Assembly: GCA_019055375.1 (NCBI GenBank)
Contig: JAHQIW010002266.1
Span: 186,001 to 250,000 of the forward strand
Origin: Parelaphostrongylus tenuis
Lineage: Eukaryota > Nematoda > Chromadorea > Rhabditida > Metastrongylidae
Length of the DNA stretch: 64,000 nucleotides
Direction of reading: 5' to 3'
The position numbers were made by a program, and so were the translations under genes. Below the pieces are notes generated by a model. The model ran no database searches, was not told the origin of the DNA, and saw nothing but the letters and a program-made list of their open reading frames with translations. Positions 22,060-33,821 of the stretch are shown piece by piece; the stretch's first letter is position 1; each line of letters opens with the position of its first letter.

Positions 22060-23080
22060 TTCTGTTAGACGGCGCGCAATGAAGAAGCGAGCCCTTTCGC
22101 TGGACAAAAGTTTTCCAGGAGAGTGTTAGTAATCAATCCAGAGCCAATTCTCGGTTACTGTGCTGCGTGCTCGTTTTTCAAAAACACTTTCTTATAGCGC
22201 TGTAGCATTGAATATAAAATTACAATTCAAACCCGTCGCTCATTTAAACTGTTACTTCGCGGAAAAACGAAAAGCATATGAACATGTAAAGGAAATCTTT
22301 GAGTAATAGTTAAACAACAACCACAACGTGTTAAAGGTTGGTGGCTGGTAGCTAACATAGAAATGTTGGAAGACGAGTAGTGGCGCAAATGTACCTCGGT
22401 GGTGTAGTGGTAGAGCACGAGTCCCCGGTATGGATAAAACGTGGGTTCGATTCCCAACTGAGGAGTTTTTTGCTCACCACTCAGTTCTCATAGGTATATA
22501 TGAAACATAATAACACTGCGAAAATTGCAGTAAAAATACTAGAAAAAACTTTTAGTATCAGAATCATGCGTTTTATGCAAAATTTCTTCCGGTGCGGAGA
22601 AAAAATTCTTAATTGGATAACAAAAATTGTTCTTTACAAGTGAGCCACTCCAACGCATTTGGTGGATTGATCGCGGATCGCTGTATAGAACTGCAGCCTC
22701 CGAACACACAGACCACCGCAAATTAGCCAATAAACAAGCGCGTCTTATGCGAAACTCAATCTTATTCTCCTCGCTACACTGCAGTGAAACGGACATCCAG
22801 GAAATGAACACAGCGTTGGAATTAACGAAACTTATGATATTGAATAGTTATGGCTACAGCAAGCAGCTCTGTCCTGCAAGAAACATGCGCGTGTGAAACG
22901 CAAATGTTTTCCTTCTGCTACAGCTATATAGAAAGGTTTATTCACAAAGCAATTATCTAGTGTAGTAGCCAGAGGCTTTAATTTTGAAATGATTACTTGA
23001 AATGTGATGGAAAACCTTTGTCCAGCGAAAGGGCTTGTTTATTCGTTTGTCGCCGTCTAGCAGAGAAGAACCCAAAAGGC
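22060..23080. mobile_element. long inverted-repeat element (TTCGCTGGACAA family), copy 1
   Basis: The left end has CCCTTTCGCTGGACAAAAG and GTGTTAGTAATC, and the right end has CTTTGTCCAGCGAAAGGG in inverted orientation. Related complete copies lie at 29365, 38275 and 47670. The interior holds a SINE and non-shared sequence, so the boundaries may mix two elements. There is no ORF, so it is non-autonomous. Confidence 0.45.
22385..22515 (+). repeat. tRNA-derived SINE (CGGTGGTGTAGTGG family)
   Basis: CTCGGTGGTGTAGTGGTAGA (A box), B box GGGTTCGATTCCCAACTGAG with an acceptor-stem-like closure (CCTCGG/CTGAGG), then the tail GCTCACCACTCAGTTCTCAT. The extra central bases and the shared non-tRNA tail argue for a SINE rather than a working tRNA gene. 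Confidence 0.7.
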
Positions 23081-23429
23081 TGATGAGCGTGTAGAGGAGA
23101 TCTTCGAATATCCAATGACACGTTTTCTTCCTAAAGCGGAGAGAAATCCTAGAATCAGTTGCAAAATTCGCACTCTACATGTGAGTCGCGCAAGTGCTAT
23201 CGATATTGATCCCTGGCCACAACGGACCCAGCTCACATACTAGTTGATAATCAATGTGCAGCGTACGTGGAACTCAACCTTTTTTTTATGGCTACACTGC
23301 AGCAAAACGGTCTAAAAAGAAAATAAGCATGACATTGGTATCGACGAAACTTGCGGCGTTGAAATTTGCGTAAAATCTAAGGGAGGATTCTACCTTGTGA
23401 GAAAACGCGTGCGTAAGACATAAAACTTT

Positions 23430-23790
23430 TCTTTTTGCTACAGCGCTGTAGAAAAGACTTTTTGAGAAGTCAAAAACATTTCCGAATTCTTCGAGGTTCT
23501 AGCAGTCTGAAGAAAGAGTTTGTCTAACAAAATATAAGCGTGGTAATTTTGAAAGGGAGGAGCGCGTGTGAAGCATGACTTTATTTTGAATGCCACAGTA
23601 CTGTAAAAAGTCTTTTCCAAAAGACGACCATGTAGTGCAGTATCCAAGATTTGAGCGTTCGAATGGCTACTAATACTTTTATAAAAGATTCTTGTCCAGC
23701 GGAATGGGTCGTTTCCTTATTTTGTGCTGTCTACCGCAAAGAACCGTATTTTCTTTTACTGATTACTGGTGATTTCTGACCGCGTCGATT
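23430..23790. repeat. half copy of the TTCGCTGGACAA inverted-repeat family
   Basis: Shares TGCCACAGTACTGTAAAAAG and TTCTTGTCCAGCGGAATGGG with the element copies at 30 kb and 39 kb. Confidence 0.45.
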
Positions 23791-23819
23791 TTCCTAAGAT
23801 AGCATGCAAGAAATTTCGC

Positions 23820-23935
23820 GTCGGCCGGGACTTGAACCCACATCTCATTCTATCCGGAATGACTGCTCTAACCTATTCCACTATTGACATCCGTTTTGCT
23901 TACCACTCTTTTTACGCTACGACGCATCTAATTAT
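23820..23935 (-). repeat. tRNA-derived SINE (GCGTC...GACGC family)
   Basis: Minus strand: B box GGGTTCAAGTCCCGGCCGACGC with a degenerate A-box half (AATAGTGGAATAGGTTAGAG). Confidence 0.6.
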
Positions 23936-24119
23936 GAGCAATTAATCGTCAACGGCTTGGCCCAGGTTGTCGCTAATGACATCGATCCCAGTCGCGCTGA
24001 CAGATATTGGATATTAGATGATCAATAAGAATTCTATCTCACTTAACCGCTGCTGGTGGTGGTATAATGTTTCAGATATACTCATTGATGTGGTGTTGTA
24101 ACGTGGAAAGAGTGGCGAG

Positions 24120-24275
24120 CAAAACGGGCGTCAGTAGTGCAAAGGGATGGAGCATGCGCTCTCAGACAGAAAGCGATATAGGTTCGAGTCTCGCCTGACG
24201 CGGAAGTTTTGCACATCACTCTACATCAATGGGTATATTTGTAACATCATATTACCCCTAGAAATGGTTAAATAA
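24120..24275 (+). repeat. tRNA-derived SINE (GCGTC...GACGC family)
   Basis: GGCGTCAGTAGTGCAAAGGG head, B box AGGTTCGAGTCTCGCCTGACGC, tail TTTTGCACATCACTCTACAT, then TGTAACATCATATTACC and AATAAA at the 3' end. Confidence 0.7.
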
Positions 24276-24639
24276 AGATAATTCTATTTGATCATGCAAG
24301 AACTTCTCTAACAAGTTTGATGTTAATTTAGGCTCCTTAAAAACCGTATTAATCCTTTCGATAATATTTGCCTCACAAATGGGCCACTGATTGCTTCGCC
24401 GTCTCTCGACCTTGTAGAAACTACTCTAGTTGATCCTCACGTTGATCTAATTTTAGCACCTACCTGGTGAACTTATTATTCTTATTCAAGTTCAACTTAA
24501 ATCATTATTCCTATGACAGCTATGATTTGCACTTTACAATACTTCACGGGAAATTTCCGTTGCTGATTATGTGACGCAGTAGCTCGTTGTATCCCTGTGA
24601 CATAGAAAAGAGTCTTTGTTGATTTCACGTCACAGGCTC

Positions 24640-24850
24640 GTTTACTAAACCTTCCATCCCTCCGAAGATGGTAAATTGGTGCCAGATATTTCTGGGAAGA
24701 TAGCAGCACTGACATAATACATCGGTAAGCCATCGTGGGTCATTGCGGAGACCAGATTAGAGTATTCATTCACCTCAAACATCGCTTGATGAAATTGAAT
24801 TCATGATGCATCTTGGGAGTGATCATCTGCGAGAGCTTTATTTACTTTTT
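24640..24850 (+). repeat. 5'-truncated SINE tail (GAGCGCATGTGGCGCAG family)
   Basis: CCATCCCTCCGAAGATGGTAA, GATAGCAGCACTGACATAAT, CATCGGTAAGCCATCGTGGG and a closing GAGAGCTTTA match the tail of the copies at 53028 and 58384. Confidence 0.55.
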
Positions 24851-25329
24851 TTTGTTTTTAGGAGAATTTGTTGTGGATGTTATTTCGAATAATGACCAAA
24901 TGCCCTTTTCTGATTCAGCATTTTGTTGCAATCAAACTGATTTCATACACAATATCATATAAATATTCTCAACCGACCAACACCACCGTGCCCATGATGC
25001 ACTGGGAGGCTACAAACCATACCGTAGTGAAAATTTTTTTGTCTTGCAAGGGAATGTTATGATTCTATTTCCACTTCATTTGAAGGGGAGTAATGCACTG
25101 TACAGCAAATTTACACAAAGCGCGATCGAAATTTACACCGTGAGAATTCATTATCATTATGAATGTCACCCGTTCCAGAGATTGGATTGCAATGTGGATT
25201 CAACCGCTAAAATATCTATGCAGGGCTGCCCTAAAAACGCATAGTTTTCAGAAACGACAAACGTCACCAACAACTAAGAAGATTCAGATGATGCCTCTAT
25301 GAGACTTCGTATAAATCGTTCATTCAAAC

Positions 25330-25640
25330 ACGCGTTATCTGTGATTCCTCTTTCAGAAATCCGTTTATGGACCTCAACACGATATAGCTCTCGGCGCTGA
25401 TCAAGCCTTGAGGGATGCACATGCATTCGTCTTCAAATTTCAAATTCGCTTGAGGCGATTGAATATGCTTGTCTGGCCTTTGCGTTTGTGATTCACGTAA
25501 CCTACCAATATATCGAGTTAGTACTGATATGTTCCCAGACAGTTGATGCCAATTTGCCACCCCGAAAGGAGCCTTAGACGCGGATTGAAGGATCGATTAC
25601 AAGTGCGGCTCAAAGCACCTTTAGTTACTGCGCCACACGA
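25330..25640 (-). repeat. tRNA-derived SINE (GAGCGCATGTGGCGCAG family)
   Basis: Minus-strand copy: head CTCGTGTGGCGCAGTAACTA at its 5' end (about 25640), tail with TCAAGCCTTGAGGGATGCAC on the + strand. It lies at the left breakpoint of the 9-kb tandem duplication. Confidence 0.6.
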
Positions 25641-26867
25641 GCTCTTTATCCATACCATATCTATATATTCATTTATATGGGCTATATATGTATATATATA
25701 TATCCTTAAAAGGACATCCGAACCCGATTTTCATTCCAATGCTCAAATGGACACAGGTTGTACTTGCTGACATATAACTTGCTAGTGTTAGATCGATCGA
25801 TCAAAGGTTACAATAAGCAGAACTATTTTCGGGCTGATTTGAGGTGATCAGTGAAGGTTAGACTGTCGTCGGCTGTTACAAGTCATTTGTCATCTTTGGA
25901 CACTCTCCACTCAATTCCTGGGCTCTCAAAATTTGTCCTAGCGGCCCCTACGAAAACGCATTGTGTATCTGATGCTTCTCAAAGTAGAAATTCAGTGCAA
26001 TGTAATCATCTGGCTAAGGATATAAGTTCATTTGATTTCTCAGAGGTATCATTCCCTTCGAAGCTTCTATTCGCACAAATCTTCCAAAGGCCTTTTCAGC
26101 ACTTATTCACTTACCAGCAACTTGAAACTGAATAGATGTTGATGTGCTTGAAGAGTTGCAGTCCATCCACTGGAAAGTGGCGTGAAATCCTTTGAAGATG
26201 AAACGTTCGGCAATTAATTGCTCAGTCAGCTGGGTAAGATGTCCAGCCAAAATCTTAGATCTGGGAGGATTTTTGTAACCTAGCCTTCGAACATTGCAAG
26301 CATTAGCCCGCGTTGTTACGAAATTGGATCGGTCTGCTTCGATCGATCAGAGTCTATTTCTTCGCAATTAACAGCACATTTCGTCGGCTTTTTTGAACAG
26401 TTTTCCTATGTTCGAAATTACTCTAGTGTTGATCACCATATTATCCGACATTTGCTTGAAACATCTTCAATCCATACGGGTTCCACTTCTGGTCAGATCT
26501 TACAAGAATGCCAGAGCAGATTTCTTAACGACGGCTTCTTCATCACATCACACAACACCATTAAGCCATTACTTCTAGTCTTTCGACTGGTTGAAGTGAT
26601 CGAGATTCTTTCCTGTTGCTAATCATCGTTTTCTTCTCTCTTCTCTTCATTCTGCCTTCTTCCAAAAGTTCCTGAATTGTTGTGCATCGATCCATCTCAT
26701 CTCATGTCTTCAAATGATCATCTTGCACAGAAACATTTCATATCGAACGTTTTTGTCCTCAGGGTTGTTCATCTCAATCACGAAACTCCTGGAATCAATG
26801 TTGTGCTGTAGTTTCTTGATCAGCTCTAATATTGATACTGACAATATCGTAGAGTGCTGTGCGAAAA

Positions 26868-27064
26868 ACACATGCGTCAGCCGGGATTCGAACCCAGATC
26901 TCAGTCTTTCCGGGATGCGTCGATGTGCAACGATTTGCATACGCTCCCGGAAGGAGCGAGTTCTGGGTTCGAATCCCGGCTGACGCAAGCGTTTTTGCAC
27001 AGCACTCTACACTATTGGATATATTGTAACATCATAACACCGCAAGTGGCGGTCAAATAAAATC
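26868..27064. repeat. palindromic tRNA-SINE pair
   Basis: A minus-strand SINE 3' half and a + strand SINE 3' half face each other. GCGTCAGCCGGGATTCGAAC (left) is the reverse complement of the right GTTCGAATCCCGGCTGACGC, with about 75 bp between them. The + strand tail follows (TTTTTGCACAGCACTCTAC, CCGCAAGTGGCGGTCAAATAAA). The pair can fold into a long hairpin. The same structure recurs at 35842. Confidence 0.75.
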
Positions 27065-27719
27065 ATTTTTGATTGATTATTGATATTGACAATTTTTGCT
27101 TGGTTACATCCAAAATAAAATATGTACGAGATATCCTCGAAAGTCAATCTTTTCCCATAATATTTATACTTCAGACCGAAGTTAGCATGAAGATATAAGC
27201 GTTTCACATGTATCATCTGTCTTCCCGTTGATGATCGAGTGACTGGAGCGGGCACCAGTAATATTTCCGTCTTCCCTCACGCGTGCAACGGTAGTCCAGT
27301 GGGTGGGTCCTTATCGCCCTGGGAATTCGTTGGATCGTCATATCTTTCTTCTTAAACTTTTCGTGAGAAATCGGACCATTGGATTGGTGGTCTTTTCGTG
27401 ACGGGCTTGACATCCCGAGGAAGCTCAGTCGGTAACAGCCCTCGTCGTCCATCGGTTGTCGTTGAAGCGAATCACGTGTCCAACCCACCTTGTTTTCCAT
27501 AGCCTGGCGTGTAAAACCGCATCCTTGATCTTCGATCGATGATTTAGGTCAGAACTTCGGATCCTTAGCCTTATTTACGAGATAGGGATACTACCAGCAT
27601 CGACCATTCTGATGTGCGTTTAATAACTCCATGGCGTAAATTTGAGAACATAAAGTGAAATCTGCTTTCCCAACATTTGTCTCAATGTTGTTACCGCAGA
27701 ATTTCTCATTTTCTTGCCT

Positions 27720-27860
27720 TTATAACAGTGTTATGGTGTCATAACCATATGAACACTGTATTGTGGTTTGCAAAACTCCAAACCTCCGGCGGGAGTTGAA
27801 CCCACATTTTATTCATACCGCGGCGCGTGCAACCACTAAACCATCGATACCGCTGTTCTG
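27720..27860 (-). repeat. tRNA-derived SINE (CGGTGGTGTAGTGG family)
   Basis: Minus strand: ATCGATGGTTTAGTGGTTGC (A-box region), GGGTTCAACTCCCGCCGGAGG (B box), then the tail TTTTGCAAACCACAATACAG. Confidence 0.6.
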
Positions 27861-28022
27861 TTACCATTGGGACACTAAACTATCAGGTTTTCATCCGTTG
27901 TCACATCATCTATCTGTAGATAGTAGCACTTCTTGCATTCAACTTGTTTACTCTCATTAATTCTCAACAAGGGTCCATGAACAATTCATATTCTGCCTTT
28001 ACTCCTTCAAGATCTCGTCTTC

Positions 28023-28258
28023 TTAACCCTTTAGCTTCCACACTGACATATGGCCTGGCATGCGAAGTGACAGCGAGTGAGCCGGACGCCCTCCTGTGAC
28101 AGTTTGATAGTTTGTCTTTTGTCAAGTCTCTTCTGTGATGTTCACCCATGATCATGATGATGAAGGTACTGCATGAGACGCGCGCCAGTTCAGATTCGTT
28201 TGGCCGCGTCGCGGCCATCGATATATCAATGTGGTGGACCTGGAAGCTAAAGGGTTAA
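28023..28258. mobile_element. piggyBac-like MITE flanked by TTAA
   Basis: TTAA (28023-28026 and 28255-28258) flanks a 228-bp element with perfect ends CCCTTTAGCTTCCA / TGGAAGCTAAAGGG. TTAA target duplication with CCCTTT ends is the signature of piggyBac-type elements. There is no ORF. Paralogous copy at 36996. Confidence 0.8.
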
Positions 28259-28334
28259 TGAATGTTCTGAGTGTTGGTTTGGACGGTTTTCCTTAGATTA
28301 CTGGAAGTACCCCTGCTAAGGCGTTCGTTGATTG

Positions 28335-28435
28335 GTTACAAAAGAGTGTTGATAGGGGGTCGAACCAGTGCTTCGTTTATCACCTTGTCACCTGGTAGAC
28401 CACATCACTAACTACTGCGTTACCCCCTTCCCAGT
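28335..28435 (-). repeat. tRNA-like SINE head
   Basis: Minus strand GGGGGTAACGCAGTAGTTAG (A-box-like) and CACTGGTTCGACCCCCTATC (B box), an acceptor-like closure with a shortened anticodon region. It is repeated at 37325. Confidence 0.55.
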
Positions 28436-28809
28436 ATAAGATTTCATTATTCTGAAAACAAAGATTGTAAATGAGAAAAAGCAAAAGAGGTTTAGAATTT
28501 CAGACAAAGTAATAAGAAGATAAGCGGCGCGAAACTGCGAGGAGTGAAGTGATTGGGTAGATGCTGTTTGATTTTGAAAGCTTTTCGTTCTAATCAGCCA
28601 TAAATATCTGTAGACCTGCTGCCACTCAGCCTCTCTTTTTTTATTCCATCAAATTTTTTAACAATAGAAATTTTGAACCCATCAAAGATCAGTAGGCATC
28701 GTCAAGATTATGCAATAGAACTTCACTTCATAATCGACTAATGAGGTCCGCACTTAGAAAGAATGGACCATTGAGTTATTACCTTGCCGAGACTTTTTCA
28801 TCATAGCGG

Positions 28810-28915
28810 TAGTATCGGTGGTGTAGTGGTAACACGCGCCGCCGGAATGGGTGAAATGCGGCGTTCAGCTTTTGCTTAGGATTCGGTGCTTTGTATATTG
28901 CCTAAAATCCTTGGA
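28810..28915 (+). repeat. tRNA-derived SINE (CGGTGGTGTAGTGG family), degenerate B box
   Basis: ATCGGTGGTGTAGTGGTAAC A-box region with a decayed B box (GGCGTTCAGCTTTTGC). It is duplicated at 37780. Confidence 0.55.
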
Positions 28916-29364
28916 TATTCGTAACTTACAAACTCGAGTTTAACGTTTATTCTGAAAAGCTGTGGTTTGATTGACTCGCCCTTCTTTGTCCACCATTACA
29001 CTTGTTCCTCGAAAGAGTTCTTTGGTTCGAGTGACGACGGTGAAAGATGGGAATAGGCTTAAATGACGAGTTTTTTTTTTCCAACTCTCTAGTCGCTACT
29101 TGGTTTGAAGGACCCTTTCGAAGAGTAAATGGAATGATGAACACAGTAGGGAAATCATTAGCCATACTCTGTCGACAACCAGTTGGGTGACCGTCGGCGG
29201 TCTTTGAAATCCAATGAGAAGTCAGCTCTTTTATGCCCTACAGGAAATCGCATTCTCATTTTCTGTAACCATTTTTCACCATGTTATTCGAAATCTAAAT
29301 AATCCAAGTTTCTCATAAGAAATACGGGTACAAATCGGTTACACGACGACAATTCTGTAAAACG

Positions 29365-30215
29365 ATCTCATTCGCTGAACAGCAACTTTTCATAGGAACG
29401 AGAGTAACCATTCAAAATCTTGGACCTTTGCTTAGAGCCTTACGTGGTCGGTTTTTCAAAAAACCCTTTCATAGCGCTGTAAAATGTGAAATAAAATCAT
29501 GTGCCACACGACCCACGTGTTTTTTTTCCTTATATAGTTTATACTTCGCTGGACAAAACTTCTTCCTTAGATTACTAGAACACATTTTACAGCACAAGCT
29601 TCGAAAACTCGGAAATATGTCTGCTTTTTGGAAAAGTTCTTTTGATCTTTGATCTCCTGTGGTCTTTTGATTTGTGCTTTGAATCTCACCGGACAGAGCT
29701 CTTTCTATGGACAATCAGTAATTATCGGATAGCGTAATGTCTCCTGATTTTATCGATGTGCTTACTTTTTCGGAATACGGTTTAGCACGGAAAATAAGAT
29801 CGAGTTTTACATTTTTGGTAAGATTGTTTAGAAGCTAGTCCACAAAGCGAAGGCCGTAGTAGGGAGGGGGGAACTGCGGAGGCGAGGCGAGGCGGGGCGA
29901 TCGATTTCGGAATTTTTCCCCCACTTCTAAAGAAGCCCCAGATAAAACGACTCACTAAGATACTACGAAAGTTCTCTCAAACATTGAAGTGTTTTTCGGC
30001 TTCCAGTGAAATTATACGCGTGATAAAACCGAAGGCGCAAAGCGGGTGTGAAACATAGTTTTGATCTGGATGCTACAGCGTTATAAAGGGGTCTTGTCGA
30101 AAACCGGCAACGTAGCGCTATAGCAAGAAATCTAAGCTTTGGAATAATTACTAACACTCCTATGAAAAATTCTTGTCTAGCGAATGAGATCGGTTTTTCG
30201 CGTTTGTCGCCGCTC
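29365..30215. mobile_element. long inverted-repeat element (TTCGCTGGACAA family), copy 2
   Basis: The left end ATCTCATTCGCTGAACAGCA...CATAGGAACGAGAGTAACCATTC is mirrored by the right end GTTACTAACACTCCTATG-type sequence...TCTTGTCTAGCGAATGAGAT. The arms are about 100 bp or more with a core of about 650 bp. There is no ORF, so it is a MITE or foldback type. Family of origin unknown. Confidence 0.6.
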
Positions 30216-30541
30216 AAATCTCAAATGAACCGTTTCGTTATTGAATTATGATCAAAGGTTGTCGAGTACACTTGTCAATAGAAATTATTATAGAAATAGT
30301 AAAGAACCGAATTAAACCTATATCAAAAATTATACTAAGCAAACGAGTCGTTTCTGTTTTTGCTCCCGCATTTATATTGGTTATAGCGAAAATCGTGAAT
30401 GTCCTAAAAAGAAGATCGACAGAGGACTAATAGCACCTGTGTTTTCGAAAGCATCATTGAATCTTCGTAATTAACCTTTCGTTGCCTAGAGGTAATCCAC
30501 AGTTCACCTTCTACCAAGTGATTATTTTATTCAGAGAACGA

Positions 30542-31200
30542 ATGAGCTCCGGGCCTTTTGGTGATCGTACGGTAGCAGACGCTGCAAGTGAAGTGTGTTC
30601 TCTTTTTTTTAAATTTTCGAATGTTCTTCAGTCGTCTTCCTCTTTTTCCCTCCACTTTTTTTACAGGAAATCAACCAGTATTTCTTTAACAATGGATTTG
30701 GCTATACACTTATTGGCTTGCTTGAGTTTCTTCAATCGCTTCCACAGAGACCTGATCAACCAACTCTTGCATTGCTTGAGGTGATGGTCACAGCCCGCTG
30801 TGGAACAACGTCTTACCTGTTTTTGATAAAGTTTTGTCCTAGCATTCCATATGATTCAGATGCTTGGCATACCGCGTGAACGTCTCAACGTCACGGAAAT
30901 GATGGCCATTCTTCGTGGATATAGGTCGGAGGTCACTTAGCTGGCTGACCACAACAGTTTCGCCTTTTGGTTATGTCGTCTTTCTGTTAAATTTGTTAGT
31001 CACAGATCGCAAAGATAGTAAGAGAGAATAGAAAGCTCAAGACCGCCTTGACGAGCTTCGTGAAAAGCTCATGAAAGAATAACAGGACGAAATGAACAAC
31101 AACTCAGTGACTGCGATGATAAACGATATGCATATTGACGACGGAACTAAGGAGCTCAGTGACGCTAATCAGAAAGGAAGTGATAATAATGCGAAATAGT
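30542..31200 (+). pseudogene. MYCBP-like gene, damaged copy (unit 1)
   Basis: It has the same four-exon layout as the intact copy: 30542-30592, 30667-30780, 30860-30931 and 31006-31200, all with GT/AG boundaries and phase 0. Exons 1-3 are open (MSSGPFGDRTVADAASE; EINQYFFNNGFGYTLIGLL...; MLGIPRERLNVTEMMAILRG). In exon 4 one base is missing near 31038, so the frame shifts and reaches TGA at 31072-31074. A separate CAA-to-TAA change at 31080-31082 would stop the original frame too. The last codon is TAG instead of TAA. If expressed it would give about 101 residues without most of the coiled coil. The damage is confined to the last exon, so a truncated protein cannot be excluded. Confidence 0.75.
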
Positions 31201-33084
31201 TTAATGTTTGAGTGGGCGATAAGCAACATTAGTAGCTCTTAATTTCACTCTATGTCGCAGTTGTTGTATACAGTTTCCTGACGCAAACCCTCAGGGTTTA
31301 GGAAACATCGTTATATCCATTTTTTGTCAATTTGTATTACATGTTCTAACCCAACAAATTTTCCTCTACTTCTATTCCCCTAATTAGCCTCTATTTCTCT
31401 ACTCTTTAGTTCTCCATTTTCTATCTCTAAATCTCTCTTTTTCAGAAGTATCTTCTAGATCGGACTGTAAATGCGGATGTACAAGTGTATAGCTAATAGT
31501 TTATCCTACTTTCTTAAACTTGTAGTTGTAGCCTTTCGTAGTTGTAGTATTTTCAAACGCCGTTACATAAAGATTTTGTCTTCAAGCTCCACCTTAGGCT
31601 TAGAAGTCGACAGCTGGGTTTTTTATGTCGGCTGTACAGATTACCATAATTTATCTAAGCTTATGTAAAAATTCGTTTTATTAGCTTTTCTATTGGAAAA
31701 GCTTCAAAAGGTGTAGTTCGGTCTCAACACTATGTTGCATGTTCCACTTTGATATAACCTGAATGACTTTCGGGGTCTCCTTGCCAACTTTCCAACTGAA
31801 AAGAGTGAGGAGAATGAGCACAATGATTTGATATGGCCTAATAATGGGTTCGACTGGTCGTTGCTGGGCGGAAATTTAAAAAACTTTTTATGTGCGCTTT
31901 GGTGTGAATATAAGTTTTTTCCTCCATTAGGGTCAGTGTGGAATTGCCACTATGTAGAAAAAGGCTCTTATGATCACTTACGTACTCCACAACTAATTTG
32001 ACTCACATCGCAGCGAGTTTGACAAGTTTTCTAAGGCAAGTAAAACTTTGAACAAAATGTCGATACTGTGCGTCACTCAAGCTGTGAAGAAAAATGAAGT
32101 TGAAGTATAAGAAAATTGAGATCTCGGTGCTTGATCTCATTGAGGTGCACTATAGTGGTTAATACGATGTCGATCAAACTAATAAGGCTATAGGAAAGAC
32201 TCACAGAATGATATATTCTTTCCAAAGATTGTTCTATCGAACTATACAGAAAAGAAAAATGTCAAGTTGGTGAAGATCTACCCGATAGGGATCGTAATTG
32301 TAGTAAACGGACCAAAGGTGTGAAGAAGTAGAGTTAGTGTAATATGGCAGTGTATCGTATAAAGAAATGATACTTCAACAAAAAATAGACAATTTTTGCG
32401 AGACATTCATTATAAGCTTTACATTATAAGCTGGCCGTCAATCTCCGTCATCGATAAGCCTTTGTAATGGATACCTGCCTACTAACAGGAAACTCAAGAC
32501 ATTACTTTCTTGGTGCAGGACGATTTTTGTAATGTGCATGTTTTTTGTTACTGTTTCGTTCATTAGTTATTGCGCCAACTCTTAATCGCAAAATAGCCGG
32601 ATTCACGTCAAACGCACAGCTAAATTTCATCTACAGCAGTTGAGGTTAAACAACGTCACAACGCGCCGAGTTGAATACTTGGTACAACTGCGATAGATTG
32701 AAAGAAGTTAGGCTTAGGTCAAGGTTGCTCATGCGATTGAAACTCATCTAGTCAAGTTAGGGGAATGCAGCACAAGATCCGAACGATGCTCAAGTAATCA
32801 GATGCAGATAATAAAAGGCTTTTAGATGTCATAGAATATTATTGATTTCGCTAGTGCTCTGACAGAGGAGACACACATTTGATAAACAGCAAGTATAAGG
32901 GAAATTCAACGTCGGATCATCAAAAAAAGTATATAGTTCTCGAAGTACTTCTCATCATGCACCAGGAGACAAGTCTATATTGAAAAAGAAAAGGTTAGCC
33001 TAATACGTGCACAGAGGCAACTAAATAAATAACCGTGTATGATTCGCGTGGCTTAGCTTTATTCTGCACGTTTAGGAGACAGCC
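31201..33084. other. intergenic sequence within duplication unit 1
   Basis: No gene or known element recognised. The whole stretch has a collinear counterpart at 40111-41918 with scattered differences. Confidence 0.4.
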
Positions 33085-33423
33085 AAGAAAAACTGGTGTC
33101 AAAAAGCGCTGCCAAGCATATCATTCAGGAAGCTCTACACAAGCACGGTTTCCTCACATGATTTCCGTCCAGCTTACGATTCCTGTGAAGCAGATTCCTT
33201 TGATGCGAACAACGTAGAGCACCCACGCTTTTTGAACACCACAAAATTCTCGACAACAGGAGTACCCTGCAGAGTGACCCCAAAATCATTGAAGTACAGG
33301 CGTTGGGGAGTCGATAAATCGACTAACAAAACATGGACGGAACATATCGAGCAAAAATTTATTGCAACACTTTCTTCGTATTATCAGTGCTTCCTCTTTG
33401 TGCCTAAACTTAACATTTTATAG
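33085..33423 (+). pseudogene. unrecognised ORF conserved in both duplication units (unit 1 copy)
   Basis: 113 open codons: KNWCQKALPSISFRKLYTST, FRPAYDSCEADSFDANNVEH, then a tail with RRWGVDKSTNKTWTEHIEQK. The other unit has the same protein start with Met, which here is AAG. I do not recognise the family. It may be an exon, a decayed transposase or chance; the two copies differ by a 1-bp shift in the middle, which argues against both being functional. Confidence 0.3.
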
Positions 33424-33821
33424 GTTAACTAAATGTATAGAGATTCCTGTGGGAAGTTCTCCATCTTTCATCTTCCTGTCTTTTGTAATGGTCAAGTAGT
33501 CCTTCTAACACCAATTATTCTTATCATGTGATCAATTATACCTCTAATTACTTGGCACAGCACCAGCGTGCTTTCTCTACATACATACATCTCCATAACC
33601 AGGGAGCAAAGCAGCATCACAGGCAAACCTTAGAGCCGAGTCTGCCCTAATTAAGAAGTGCCACGTCATCCACATAGTTCTAATTGTAACATCTACATAA
33701 TTTCTCTCACTTCAGGAAATGATCATGACTTTCTTGAGTTTACACCTTCTTGAACTGCTTCTGACTAAGTTTTTTGTAGAGATTTTATCTTTATGACTTT
33801 GTAATTTTGTATTTTGTAATG

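Noticed and set aside
22385..22470. Functional tRNA gene
   Set aside because: A and B boxes are present, but the anticodon region is too long and irregular, and the same sequence with the same non-tRNA tail recurs at many places, so it is a SINE.
26393..26578. Conserved 61-87-codon open frame in both 9-kb units (also 35292-35555)
   Set aside because: The similarity is explained by the duplication itself. There is no start context, no splice pattern and a low-information sequence, so no gene is called.
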